Source: Catonia carolina
Lineage: Eukaryota; Arthropoda; Insecta; Hemiptera; Achilidae
Assembly (NCBI GenBank): GCA_035578175.1
Contig: JAQMRL010000001.1
Coordinates: 62,395,553 to 62,459,552, forward strand
DNA: 64,000 nucleotides
Direction of reading: 5' to 3'
The notes beneath the pieces were generated by a model. That model made no database searches. It was not told where the DNA came from and saw only the letters and a program-made list of their open reading frames with translations. Positions 10,021 through 22,218 of this stretch are shown in pieces. Position numbers and translations under genes: made by a program. Each line of letters begins with the position of its first letter. Within the stretch, counting starts at the first letter, position 1.

Positions 10021-11347
10021 AATTTAAATTAATTATTTAAATTAATAATTAATTTTCTGGACTTTACTCAAAAAATTACTTAGTATGTAATAGAATGATT
10101 CTTCAAAATTTTTATTTGATATGAAAGTGCAAAACTATTTATAAAATGTTTATTTCTTATTATGAAATCTTCGTATGGGTAAACAATGAGATTTAGCCTT
10201 GTCGATAGTGGTTAGCCGTACCAGTAACATGAATAAGTTCTGTGTTAAAGAAATCAGATAAATTATTTGCATAATTTATCAAGCTTTATAATAAGCAAGT
10301 TAGGAAGAGAATAATCTGCAAATAGAAAACTCTACATATAGGTCAGAGATAGCTAGGTCAATAAGAAATATTCACAGAACAATTTAAATTTTGTCGAAGA
10401 AGACATTTTTCAGAGGAAAAATTTCCTGGATGTAAATAATTTAAATGAATTTTTATTACATTTTTTAAGATTTACTGAACACAAATATAACGTGTATTGG
10501 TGAGATTTCCTGCTACGGTATAATTTTAACTTAAGCAATTAATTATTTTCCAAATTTAAAATCTTTTTATAATTTTCTTAAGTCAAATAATAATACTGAT
10601 TAATAAAAACTCGTTTTGTTCTTAAATCGTTTCTTTTGTTTTATGTAGTGGTAACTCCTCAGAAAAATAAATATTCGTTTAATTGAATTTACCCCACAGC
10701 ACTGAGCTTAGCCAGATCACGACTGTTGGTGGTGTTACCATAAAAACATACCACTACACATTTAAGGGGAAATCTAGGAACACTACAAAATATGTTTATT
10801 TTGCATTGTTCAGAGGCCACCTAATGAGGATATTTTAATAGAACCTGAATATGGTACCAAACATGATGTTATGTTAATACCATGTTATAATGTTATGTTA
10901 TGTCTGATTATGTTATGGCATTAAGATGAGCAGATGATTCTAAAACAGAATTCATTATAGATGAGGATGACATTTCGTTTGTTCTGGCTTCAAGTGCTTA
11001 GGGTTATTACCCGTTCTCAAAATCACAAATAAAAGGAAACAGAATTAAGTTATGTTTTTAATTTTATTATGGCGTTACAGTTCTGTTTTAAAAGTTTGAT
11101 AAAACGAACTTTGCAATAACAATTCAAAATTTTTAATACTGTAATTGAAAAACTATACCTTAAATATGATTACAAATAAACGTTATTGTAAATTACATAA
11201 ATGTCTATTTATTTCAGATCTGCCCCAACCGTCCTTCTGGTCTGTCCCATCCCTCCCACATGTGGGGAGAATTGGGACAGATGTAATAGACCAAGTTTAC
11301 AGGTAATATGTCTTTTAATATTGGTTCGTTATTATTGATATTGTTAG
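10021..11347. other. Intergenic; ATGTTA-rich patch and a GC-richer patch
   Basis: 10855-10920 is rich in atgttatg-type short repeats. 11215-11285 is GC-richer, with repeated gtcccatcc/ctgtccc-like words. No gene is supported. Confidence 0.45.
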
Positions 11348-11559
<212 letters not shown>

Positions 11560-13714
11560 GTTGTTGTCCGCCCGTAGCAGTTTTAAGAGTTTGCACACAG
11601 AGCTAACGTCACAGAATGAACAAACTAACTTTTGCCAAATTAATTTTAGGGCTTAAATGGAGGCCGTTGCTTTCGCAAATATAGTAGCTGCTACTCAATA
11701 GAATATCTTTATAGAAACTGATTGGTCCTTTGTGTCAGCCTGTTCAGTATAAATTAATTTGTTTTTGTTAGTCCCCGATATCAAAAGTTAAAAAACTGAC
11801 TAAGATTTACCGACTCTACCCGAGCATTCATGAGCCTCTATTTCTAAAATTAATTTCTCTCAGAGTCAATAAAAATGTTTTACGAAATACCTGTGTACAT
11901 TTACACACAAATTCTAAATAACAAAACTACAATAAAATACAATAGAAAACAAATGCTATTTGTATAAAATACTAACAAAATTATTTTAAAATATAGAGTA
12001 CCAAATAACTATTTACCTTTTTAAAGGGTTGGTAATAGAAGACGTTCAGGAACGAGTACAGTGGAGAATCTGATCGTAAAGAACAGAGATCGCTTTTAAA
12101 GTGATTGCAAAGATAACGTTAGCACAAATATATAGGTACGGATGGATGAATTTAATAAAAATTCAAAAAACCAACATTAAAAGCAAATGGATTAAGAGTT
12201 TTATTTATTTACTTTATTTATATTGTTTTATTGATCTTTTATTGCAGTCAATAAATGAAATGAGTGAGTGCAAATACTTGTATAAGATAGTATTCTAGTT
12301 CTCGAGTAGTTTATTTATTTACCCAGTTTGAAATAAAAATTTAGTTATTTATTCCACAATTTGCCCCCCAATCAGAAGATATTCTGTCGTAATTTCTGTG
12401 TTAGTGAAACAGATTAAGTTATTCACAAATTGCTAACATAAAATTTAAATAGGTCAGTTACTATTTATTTAAAGTTCGGAAATGTCTTAACCCTAAACTT
12501 GGTACAGTGTTCTTTCGGGCACATATTAAAAAAAACAATTTTACTGTTTATTTTTGCTACAGATTGAGTTTTTCCAAATGAGTTTTTTGTACATTTAGGT
12601 ACACTTTTCTCAGCCATCTGATGAGATAATAAGACATTTTTTCTCCAGAACAATCTCCGCTTTCTTGTTCTGGAGCCTTATTTCCAGTATATTTAGTTTT
12701 TCTTTTTTAAATATTTAATATTTTCTGTAAAACGTGAATTCGATAGGGGTTTGGGTTAAAAAATTAATATAACACTTTAAAGTAAATAATGATAGGTTTT
12801 CCATTACATTAGAAAGAAAGATGTAAAGAACAAAATCATAAGAGATTCTTGCTTATACATGGTCCACTTGTGGAGAAAAGTATACCTGAAATCAGTCAAA
12901 TTAACATTGTCAGAATAGGACGTGCAAGTTCCCGTAAACAGAAAGGTCGGTTTCTGGAAAACGTGGTCGGACTATTTACAATACTGAATGAAATCTAATA
13001 TACAGTGTAATAAAATGTTGTAAAGTTGAAGCTAAACAAAAAAATTTTTCCGTGCCTCTTAATAAAAGCCATGAGCGAGCAGCTAACTAGCTACTATGAT
13101 GTTTTCTTTCCACAATTCGAATAATAAAGAAGGAAGTTAAAGACAATGAAGACGCTAATAATTCTTCTTCATCAACAGCTAGTAAACACATAGTAAAAAA
13201 AAAAAAACTACCAGAATATAGAGATGCCTCATTGGACAGCGCTGATTGAAATCTATGTAATAATTTTTGAAATTGCATTGCGAAATTTAGTCTCTCACTG
13301 ACGAGATTGAAGCACTGTCAGATTTTTTTTTCCTTTCCTCACAGCCAATCCATACGCAAAAAGCATTCTTGTAACTCAAGAATCTATGCATGGCAATGCG
13401 TTAACCTGGATATAAACACAAATAAATCACGCGTACATAATAAAGCGTCTAAAAATTAAAATCTTTTGAGGATTGTTCAAACAAAAATACAAATAACCTA
13501 TTTTAATAGGTATTTTTTCTCTAAGTAGAATTAAACAGAAAAGTATTAACCTCAGAGTTAATCTTAATATAGTGATACATTCTGGTACAAAAAAAATCAT
13601 AAAAAAATCCTAATTTAGTGTTCAAATCTTTGATGTTTCTGTTCAACGATTGCTGTTTGTTGTCCGACTGCTTTTACATTAATGCTAATCCAGACTATTT
13701 AGGGTGATAGAAGA
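11560..13714. other. Intergenic, AT-rich
   Basis: Short open frames only (for example 12465-12653 minus, 13087-13278 minus), with no motif. A 13-base A run lies near 13195. Nothing else is supported. Confidence 0.45.
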
Positions 13715-13800
13715 GAAAATCCCGGAACCGACCGGGATCTGATCCCGGGACTCTGACGTAGAAGCCAGTCGCGTTGACTACTACACATCGGGTCCTCAGC
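13715..13800 (-). mobile_element. tRNA-like SINE head, minus strand
   Basis: Read on the minus strand, GACCCGATGTGTAGTAGTC leads into an A-box-like segment and then a B-box-like GGGATCAGATCCCGG. No 3' body or tail could be delimited, so it could be a SINE head or a tRNA pseudogene. Confidence 0.55.
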
Positions 13801-14830
13801 TTTTTGATAGCGAAAATAATTATTCAGCGTTTTCAGCTGTAGTGAGTTTTATAAGAAGAATGTCGAAAATATTTTAAAATATTGGCTTTAAAAATACGAT
13901 AACTTGAACAATCGAGATAATTAGTCTCGATATTCTATAAAAAATTAAGATTCAAATTCATCCTTTAACTCTTAAATTAAAAAATTTAGGGCTTATCAAT
14001 CCTGTCAGTCGCTGGACGATGGGAATATATTCCCAAGGCGCTCGTCAACTCAAACATGTAAAATGTAGGCGTGAAGAATGCATATTATGTATACACTGTT
14101 GATGAGGATAATTTTATTAGTCATATCAATATTACCAGAAATACAGTTGACCAAAAACGAACGTGGAAATGAATAAAACGCGATTTGAATTCGTTGAAAA
14201 TAAGATCAGAAAGTTGCGTTACAAAAACAAAAACTTCACTGAATAAACGGATATCAGAATGACTGAGGAAAGACAACCATAGACTTACATAAAGTAAAGT
14301 AAAATAACCCAAAAGACAGATACAGAAGAAGAATAAGCTGAACAGTACTCGTAAATTCATTTTGTGGAGAATCAAGTTATACTAGACTCTAAGAAAAGGA
14401 TAAAATAAAAGGAAAATAGGTGTAGCATTGAACCTGTATACAGTACATAACTTGAAAATACTGACTGTTGTCAAACGAGAAAGAGTACATCACTATCGGA
14501 TCCGGAACCGTACTTAAATTTACCCATGGGAAATTTAAAATACCAAAATAACTCGCTGGAAAAATAAAATAAGAAATTAATCAAAAAAATACTAGATTTC
14601 AAGACGATACGTGTTGAATTTCCAAGTTAAATAAGAATTAATTCGAGGAAATATTACTCGAAGAAATATTATACGAGGATATTAAACTAGACTTAAGTGG
14701 AATAAAATAAACGATGAATTGTGAATAATTAATTATAGTACTTTATAAAAAATTATTAGCGTACATAATTATTTAAGTACTTCTTAACAACAATATGTTT
14801 CACGCACTTATTTAACTCAGAATAATGCAC
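13801..14830. other. Intergenic, AT-rich
   Basis: Contains an 84-codon hydrophobic open frame on the minus strand (14121-14375) with no recognisable family. Nothing else is seen. Confidence 0.4.
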
Positions 14831-14972
14831 TATACTTGATCCCATATTTCTAGATGGGTTCGAATCCCATTCAGGCACGGCATTTTTTCATACGTTACAA
14901 AATATCATTTCATCATTCACCGTCTGCATTAGCAGTAATTGCAGAACAGTCGGACGTTAAAAAAAAAAAAAA
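14831..14972 (+). mobile_element. SINE fragment with poly-A tail
   Basis: A B-box-like GGTTCGAATCCC (14857-14868) is followed by caggcacggcattttttcat and a body ending in a ~13-base A run at 14960-14971. The A-box half is missing, so the copy is 5'-truncated or degenerate. Confidence 0.6.
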
Positions 14973-15116
14973 CATATTTCTAGATAAAAAAAATCGTGGG
15001 CTGAATAAAAAATTTCACAAACATCATGTAGGAAAAAGAAATATATATATATATAAATAATTTCTTAGTTTTTGTTCATTAAAAATTTGTTAACCATATT
15101 TTGTGTATACTAGACA

Positions 15117-15550
15117 TGAGGCATCTCCTCTGAATGTAATGAATTTCATTATACAGCCGGACCCTTTAGTGAATGAAGTAAAAGTGTCATTTGCAGGGTG
15201 GAAAGTAGATGCTTTTCAAATGGCCTGGCATGCTGATAAGCAACTTTTACACTCATTGGAGAAGGCATTGTAAAATACCTGACTTGCCATTTTTACTTAG
15301 ACACAACTTTTTGTAATTTTCTTTATGTAGGATACCATAGTAACTATTTAGCTTTATAAAATATCAATCAGTTTGTAAATATTCTCCTCTGACCACTCCA
15401 TTTTTAAATAAAAACTGGCGGAAGAAAATACATTTTTACAAAATGTAACCAAAAATATTAAGCCTCAATAGGTCTTTATAGATTTTAAGCCTCTATTGGT
15501 TCAAACCTACCTTCTGGCTGATGACCTAAACAACCTGAACAACAACATTC
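15117..15550 (+). repeat. Retroposon family R395, copy B (degenerate)
   Basis: In the opposite orientation to copies A and D. The left part (15130-15280) matches the middle of the family, and the right part (15500-15550) matches its end, including ggctgatgacctaaacaac and an AAC-rich tail. About 190 bp between 15285 and 15480 has no counterpart in copies A and D. Confidence 0.7.
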
Positions 15551-16935
15551 TTTGTGTAATAATTTATTGAACTAAAAAATATATATAAATATTTAAAATG
15601 TACATATTTATAGCATATAATTATTTAAAATATGAAATTAAGTAAATTAAACCAAAACTTAATAAATAGGCTTACTTAGGCCTAACGTTTACATTATTAC
15701 TGCAACATATGTTTGTTTAGAGGCTGAGCAACTGTTACATTATATGACTAGTCCAACTTAAGGGGTTTACTACTAGTGCAAATCTGTAAACTAAAGAGAA
15801 TTCTGTAGGAAGTTCGTCTCACGACTTTAATATTGCAGTTAGTAATGTTGGAAGTGTGAATTTCTACAATTAAATGTGTTGTAATGCACATGTTATTGTT
15901 CACAGGCAGGGAATAACATCGTTTTAAAATCTATAAGCAAGTAGCAACATAGCCCACTGAAAATAAAAATACAATGAACACTGTACTATTTTTCAAAGCT
16001 GATGAGCTCTGAAAGTACGCATTGCCCCCTACCCACTTCACAGGTAGCCATGACTTGTCAGCAACGTTGCGAATACTTGCTCTCTTAGCTCTGTTATAAT
16101 ATATTTCATCAGCCATTTTTTTGTCTTTGAATAACAAATAACCTATGAACATACAACCAGCTGATCATATTATATAACCTATGAACATACAACCAGTGAT
16201 TATATTATTACATATTGCAGGTTTACGCGCTCTATAATTGATGTGTTCAGTGCGAGATGTCAGATACGAGTAACTACTGCGGCTCTTATACGCATGCGCG
16301 CGTAATGTTTGTCAGGCTGAAACATTCGTACAATCTGACGTTAGCAAACGTGCTGATTGGTCTAAATGCTTGGAACAGCAGAGTTCATCAACCGTGAAAT
16401 CATTATAGACAACTTCTTTTGGCAATTGTATGCACTAATTATAATCTGCAGCAATCGGCCAAACGGACTGTTTGGGCAAGGAATTAAATTAGTCTACTGT
16501 GTGACTTTAACAGTGGCATTCCAAGTAAAGTACCTAATTATCCCAATTTATATTACTCATCATATAAAAGATTATCATATTCCAAACCCTATGTTCTTCT
16601 GTAGGCCTACGCGATTTCGTGATGACCGACCGTGGAAAATCGTCCCATAAAAATTAAGAGTGCGAGGGGATAATAAGAATGTGGTACGTAAATGACAAAA
16701 AAAAAACGATTTTATCATTTTGTATATCAGGCTCTATAGAAAATCTTAATACGTCTCCAGGGTTTTGTAATAATCGGGAAAAAGTTTAAGAAAAGTCCCA
16801 ATGCGCTACCTTGACGGTTTAAAATATAGTAGGCCTACTGAGTTTACTAGTGTGTCCAATTTTCATCTTTTCTGGGAGATTATTTCAAAGTTATTGTAAA
16901 AAAGGTATATTTTAAGTTATAGGAATACAAAGATC
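15551..16935. other. Intergenic; short tandem duplication
   Basis: 16139-16171 and 16176-16208 carry two near-copies of aacctatgaacatacaacca plus flanks. Open frames at 15931-16152 (minus) and 16366-16650 (plus) have no recognisable motif. Confidence 0.4.
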
Positions 16936-17063
16936 TACCGGGTGAGCATAAAGTCTTGCCCTGATTATAAAAATTTATTGCAGAATAACTATTTGACATA
17001 ATAATTTAAATTTTATGCTGTTACATAGGTTAGTGTTACTAGTTTTTTTAAAGATTACTTACA

Positions 17064-17339
17064 TTAGTAAACTTCAACGTGTGCCCCCTTGGTAGCTCGG
17101 AGAATGTCAAAGCGGTATTCCAGTTCCCGCCAGGTGTTTTGTAACATGTGTTCTGTCACAGTACCCACAGCAGCTTGTATCCTAGCCTTCAGTTCGTCAA
17201 CGTCAGCAACTGGTGTGGCGAAGACTCTATCCTTGATATAGCCCCAGAAAAAAAAGTCAAGGGGAGTAATGTCTGGAGAGCGGGATGGCCAGGGTGTTGG
17301 ACCATCCCTTCCAATCCACCGATCCAGAAATGTTTCATC
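17064..17339 (-). pseudogene. Mariner transposase C-terminus, left arm copy
   Basis: Minus-strand coding for the catalytic C-terminal part of a Tc1/mariner-type transposase: RWIGRDGP, SPDITPLDFFFWG and a tail ending in HVEVY before the stop at 17064-17066. It is the inverted duplicate of the right-arm copy, with few substitutions. Confidence 0.88.
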
Positions 17340-17342
17340 ACG

Positions 17343-17759
17343 GAAAATACCATTAACGCTAACATTTACTTAGATGTTTTGCAACAGTTCATTGCACCAC
17401 AGTTAGAAGAATATCAACCATGGATAATTTTCGAGCAAGATGGGGCACCGCCTCACTGGGCTTTGATAGTGCGTAATTTCCTGGATGAAACATTTCCGGA
17501 TCGGTGGATTGGAAGGGATGGTCCAACACCCTGGCCACCCCGCTCTCCAGACATTACTCCCCTTGACTTTTTTTTCTGGGGCTATATCAAGGATAGAGTC
17601 TTCGCCACACCAGTTGCTGACGTTGACGAACTGAAGGCTAGGATACAAGCTGCTGTGGGTACTGTGACAGAACACATGTTACAAAACATCTGGCGGGAAC
17701 TGGAATACCGCTTTGACATTCTCCGAGCTACCAAGGGGGCACACGTTGAAGTTTACTAA
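17343..17759 (+). pseudogene. Mariner transposase C-terminal half, right arm
   Basis: Encodes IYLDVLQQF, IFEQDGAPPHW (second catalytic Asp region), SPDITPLDFFFWG (third catalytic position) and an HVEVY C-terminus. The DNA-binding domain and first catalytic Asp are missing. An open frame runs from 17148 into this gene, but its first ~65 codons are antisense left-arm sequence and are not part of the protein family. Confidence 0.9.
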
Positions 17760-17887
17760 TGTAAGTAATCTTAAAAAAAAATATTAACACTAACCTATGT
17801 AACAGCATAAAATTTAAATTATTATGTCAAACAGTTATTCTGCAATAAATTTTTATAATCAGGGCAAGACTTTATGCTCACCCGGTA

Positions 17888-18354
17888 TTTTAAAATATAA
17901 TTTATTAATCTTAAACCGTTTCAATGTTACTAAAAGTTAGAAAGCTTTTCCGGGAGTTTTTCCTAAAAAATGGTGATTTTCCTATTTTTAAAGAATATTT
18001 TTAGATGTATGCCTACTTAGTAAGCAGTTGTATACCCTTGAACACATTCACGTTTTTATCATTAACTACTGTTTATAAGATGTTTCAAAGTTTAACCCAC
18101 CTCTTGTTCAAACGCCACTTAAAAATGGAATCATAACATTGTACAATTGAAATTTAATGAATAATAATTACATATCAATATGCTCATTTAGGAATTATGA
18201 AATAAGTAAATTTTGATACGAGCACTGTTCAAATACAAATAAAAATACGAAAAAGCCCTTTTCATAACAATTACAACTAGCTATTCGTGTTAGGTGCATG
18301 GGCAAGTTAGCACCAGTGACGTAACAATGACTGAGAAGAGAAGGAGAAACATGC
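17888..18354. other. Intergenic, AT-rich
   Basis: No feature supported. Confidence 0.45.
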
Positions 18355-18876
18355 GCGTAACCTTGGTGCTTACGGACAGCCATGGACGTGGGTGCGGTGA
18401 TTTGTTAAGTAAAAAATTAAACAATTTTGATGAAAGTGTAGTTTTTTCCCCTTTAATATGAAGTAAATAGCCCCTTTAAAAGAAGTAGTTAAATCAGCTG
18501 AAGATGAATTAAAAACTCTTAATAAGAATGTACATTTAATAATTATCTGAGGAACTAATGATAACAGTTCTAAAAATTTTAAAAATACCCCTCAAATCCT
18601 TAACACAATTGAAGAACTGGTTTCAATGAGCAACAAAACAAATTTAATCATAAATAAAATTCCCGTTCGACAGATAAGCCAGAACTAAACAAAGTAATAA
18701 ATAAACTAAACCGTGATATTCATAAAAAAAATTAATAGCCTAGAAAATAAAACAGGATTAAAATTAATTTCATCAATGAAAGGCTTAATCGTACTAATTA
18801 CACTAATCATGGCTTACATTTGAATCAGTCTGGTAAAAACGTGTTGTGTGATAGGCTAGCATTCCTCGTCACTTGT
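18355..18876 (+). pseudogene. LINE ORF1, SGNH/GDSL esterase-like domain
   Basis: Three esterase blocks appear in order: VLTDSHGRG (block I, Ser in the GDS position) near 18370, GTNDN (block III, GxND) near 18552, and HGLHLNQSGKNVL (block V, catalytic His) near 18820. This domain is known in ORF1 of CR1-like LINEs. Stops are present, including one just before GTNDN, so the copy is dead. Confidence 0.78.
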
Positions 18877-19154
18877 TAACTCCCTGATAAGTTAAAAGCT
18901 AAAGAGTCTTTTTTAATGAGTTGTCTGAAACAAGGGGTAAAGAAATAGGAAATGTATGGTTAGGTTTTATTGGAGAAACACAACTGAAGAAGAGATCACA
19001 GGTTTTTAATTATATTAACGGTAGGTTAGGTTTACATGATGTCAACTTAGTAAATAGGCTGCGACCAGCTACCATAATTGGAGTTAATACAGTTGTAGAT
19101 AACCAAAATAACTGCATAACCAAGTGCAGTAAAATAATGCATCACACTTCTCTA

Positions 19155-19815
19155 TTTGAAATTAAAATATTCAATATTTAAGTAATCAAATAGACAAGTT
19201 AGATATATTTTTATGTTCTGAGACCCCAGATATGGTGGTATTTACAGAACACGGGTTTAAATGTAACGAGATGTCACTAAAAAGCTTTTCAGGGTTTTCT
19301 ATTATTGCACCATATTGTAGGAAAATGAACAAAAGTGGTGGGGTTTGTATATTAGCTAATTCAAGTAAGAAACTTGACACTCGTAACTTATCTTATTTAG
19401 AACGGTTTTCTCAGGAAATGGTTATTGAAGTAGTTGGGGTAGAAGTTAGGATGGAAATGAGGGAGAATATGGCTGTAGTGGGTGTTTATACCTTTAGGTC
19501 CCCTAATGGTGACTAGGGTCAGTTTTGTACGTCGTTCAGTGAACTACTGGAAATTTTAACAGAACGTTATGTAAAAGTGGTAGTTTTGGGAGATTTAATG
19601 TAAATCTTTCTGTTCAAAATAAAATGGCTAAAGAGTTTAGGGATATTGTGAAGATGAACAATCTTGATATAAAAGTTAAAGGTTATACAAGAATTACTAG
19701 GCACTCAGAATTCATAATAGATAATATTATTTTAACAAATATGGATAGTTGTCAGATTAGGTTAAGGGGTTAGAGGTCTCTGATCACGGCTACCAAGTGT
19801 TAGAGATTCAGGATT
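19155..19815 (+). pseudogene. LINE endonuclease domain
   Basis: Exonuclease-endonuclease-phosphatase type domain, broken by frameshifts. Visible blocks: SNQIDKLDIFL near 19180, VVFTEHGF (catalytic Glu) at 19232-19260, GGVCILANSS, VVGVY-FRSPNGD near 19470-19515, VVVLGDL (usual GDFN changed), FIIDNIILTN near 19715, and SDHGYQVL (catalytic SDH) near 19778-19803. In an active element this protein nicks target DNA to prime reverse transcription. Confidence 0.85.
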
Positions 19816-20667
19816 TAGTAGTCATGTCCCAAATCAAAAAAATAATTAAAGAATTTAGGCAGGAAGACCAAGGTAATATTAATTCTTTTTTACACAGTTT
19901 ATCCAAAGAGGATTGGAAAACTGTTTACAATTCTTCTGACATTAATCAGAAATATCATAATTTTATTGAAACATTAAAATTTCATTATAATAATAGTTGT
20001 CCAATTAAAAAGAAAGATGTAAAAAATATTGTCAGTGAAACAGATGAGTGGGTCACAGTGGAAATTTTGAAAATGAGATATAACGTTAGAGATGTATACT
20101 CAGATTTTACATTCTTTAACGAACAAAGGTACAAAACTATTAAAAAAACATTATGCCAGAGAAGTCCAGAGAGCTAATGCAAAAAAACTGCTGAAGTCCT
20201 TCAGAAATCATCAAATTTAAATTCAGCAATATGGAAAATAATAAATAAAAATCGAGGCGTAGTTAGCAACAAAAGTTTTACTGACATACCAAATATTGTT
20301 AACAAAAATAGTGAATGGTGTAGAAATTTGTAATTATTTTAACAAATATTATCAGGTAGTAGCTTCAAAACTTAAACAACAGATTAGGTAAAACAGTAAG
20401 ATGTTATGATCCAAAAGGTAACAAGGTAGTAAATCGATGCAGAATTTCAATGTTCACAATCATAAAACGAGAAACAGAAATGATTATTGTGCGGCTAATC
20501 ACCCCACAAAATTGTTTGAACAAAAACTTACTTATGCAGGGAGAAAATTCATGAACAAATTACCCCAATTTTTAAAATGTTGTGATAATTTGCATGCCTT
20601 TAAAAAAAATCTGAAAATTTACTTGATCGGTGAAACTTTTTATAGCGTACAAGAATTTCTTTCTTGA
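19797..20667 (+). pseudogene. LINE ORF2 linker joined to its C-terminus
   Basis: 19797-20177 encodes a 126-residue Lys-rich linker typical of the region between endonuclease and RT. Decayed KAIWKIINK-type coding follows to about 20340. From 20437 an HNHKTRNRND stretch leads to AGRKFMNKLP and a C-terminal EFLS, the usual end of CR1/Jockey-type ORF2 proteins. All palm motifs (FADD and others) are missing. Confidence 0.75.
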
Positions 20668-20670
20668 TAG

Positions 20671-21550
20671 TAGTAATACATTGTGTGATTCTTATATATG
20701 TATTTCAGGTACTACAACTGACATGTCCTATACTCCTCCTGGACTCTCCAGGACGGAAAAAACTTTACTTTGTGTTTTAATAACTTTGGGTATTTTATTA
20801 GGTTTCAGAAATCAGAAAGGAAATTTTTACCTTAAATGTAATGCCTATGGTCTTAGTAGTTACTTTTGAAAAATTGATTTTTCGAAGGAGAGCAGAACAA
20901 CAGTGTAGCCACGAAGTTTTCAGAGATTCCTACTTCATAAGTTACGGCTTCTTCATGAATCCATAAATTGCAGTAAACACAGGAAGTTTAATCAGAATCA
21001 TTAAACCATTTTTGAGAACATGAAAGGTAGTTAAAAATTCCATCATTGTATAGTATGGTAGCCTACATTCAAATATTTTCTTATTATTTGAGAAGGAACC
21101 GTAGTTTCTAAGTTACAGTCAAATTAGTACTGGTTTCCGCTCTATAGCAAATAGGAACATGAGGAATAACGAGACGTGTCATAACTATGTTTTACAGACC
21201 GATTAAAACATAAGAAACATTGGTTACCTAATGCCTAAGCAAGCTTCCTGACAACAGATGTACACCTATACAAAGTTCAAAGGAAGTTATCATCATGTTC
21301 GTTAGGTCTATTCTGACAGAAAAGTGTAAATAATACTACAAAGATTGCTGCAGTAGGTACTTAGACAAAGAAGATTATTTTAAGCAAGATATTCTCAGCT
21401 AGCTAGTTACCAGTAATGACATACACAATAAAATTATTTTGAAAATAATCAATGCAGTTACCGACTATAGTTAGCTCCCATCAGTTGAATTCATTATTTT
21501 CTTCTTATAGAATTCTTCGGTTATTAGCGTTCATAATTTATTTTTTACTC
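20671..21550. other. Intergenic, AT-rich
   Basis: May include the 3' UTR of the preceding LINE. No feature supported. Confidence 0.4.
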
Positions 21551-21553
21551 TTA

Positions 21554-22215
21554 AGGTGCGTCCAGACACGCAACATTTTGTAAGCACAACCAAAGGCTAG
21601 TTTAGTTAATATGCCACACAGAATCGAAATGGGACATGTTTATGTCACGTCTATCGTAGGTGCAACAGGGCATGGTCGCGAAACAGATTCTGTAACACTA
21701 CACTGCTCCATCCAGCAATACGTGTTCTTTTTACCCCGAGTCTTTTTCATTTTAGCCTTTTTAATTGTTAACGGCTAATAAAAGATAACTTTCCTTTTAC
21801 ATACTTCCGCTTTTTTAAAAATTTTCAGCAAAGTCAATTCTAGCATTAATTTTCGTTATTTTGTTACAATAACTAGGTTGACGTACATCCCAAAATATTA
21901 TTTTACGCTACTGCGATGTACTGTACCTCATTTAATAGCAGTGTAAGTTGTTCAGTCCGTTTCATCATGTACTGGTAAAGTTCTTTACCAGTATGAATAA
22001 AAATGGTCATGCGGTCGCGTTCAAACATGCTAAGAGCACGCGAAATGCCAATGAAAAACATTCCTTTGATATGACGCTGGAAAACAGACAAGAGACGGAA
22101 CGCCCTGACGTCGTGCTGGGATTTTACGATATCTTGGTTGCTGTGTGCTATTAAATAATATATGACACACGACAGCGTATCATCACGACCCGTTGTTGCA
22201 TTTCGGGACGCACCC
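21554..22215. mobile_element. Harbinger-like MITE with TTA target duplication
   Basis: The ends are inverted: AGGTGCGTCC at 21554 and GGACGCACCC at 22206-22215, with further inverted similarity (GCAAC) inside. Both ends are flanked by TTA (21551-21553, 22216-22218), the TWA duplication typical of PIF/Harbinger. At 662 bp it is far too short for a transposase. The 118-codon minus-strand frame inside (21903-22259) extends past the element end and is probably incidental. Confidence 0.7.
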
Positions 22216-22218
22216 TTA

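Larger units (their letters stand above)
16936..17887. mobile_element. Fold-back (palindromic) mariner-like element, FB-1
   Basis: Starts TACCGGGTGAGC and ends GCTCACCCGGTA. The left arm 16936-17339 and right arm 17484-17887 are each 404 bp and are near-perfect reverse complements of each other. The 144-bp spacer is unique. Both arms are the 3' half of the same transposase gene plus its 3' terminus, so the element consists of two transposon 3' ends joined head to head, with the 5' half of the gene absent. TA flanks both ends, as expected for the Tc1/mariner superfamily. Confidence 0.92.
18355..20670 (+). mobile_element. CR1-like LINE with internal deletion
   Basis: Order on the plus strand: SGNH-esterase-like ORF1, apurinic-type endonuclease, the endonuclease-to-RT linker, then directly the extreme C-terminus of the ORF2 protein. 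The RT core is absent between about 20340 and 20437. All parts are shifted in frame and hold stops. No poly-A tail or target duplication could be set, so the ends are approximate. Confidence 0.8.

Noticed and set aside
13715..13800. Functional tRNA gene
   Set aside because: The stems cannot be closed into a full cloverleaf by eye; a degenerate SINE head fits better.
17148..17759. A single 203-codon gene
   Set aside because: The first ~65 codons are the antisense of the transposase arm; only the part from 17343 is family sequence.
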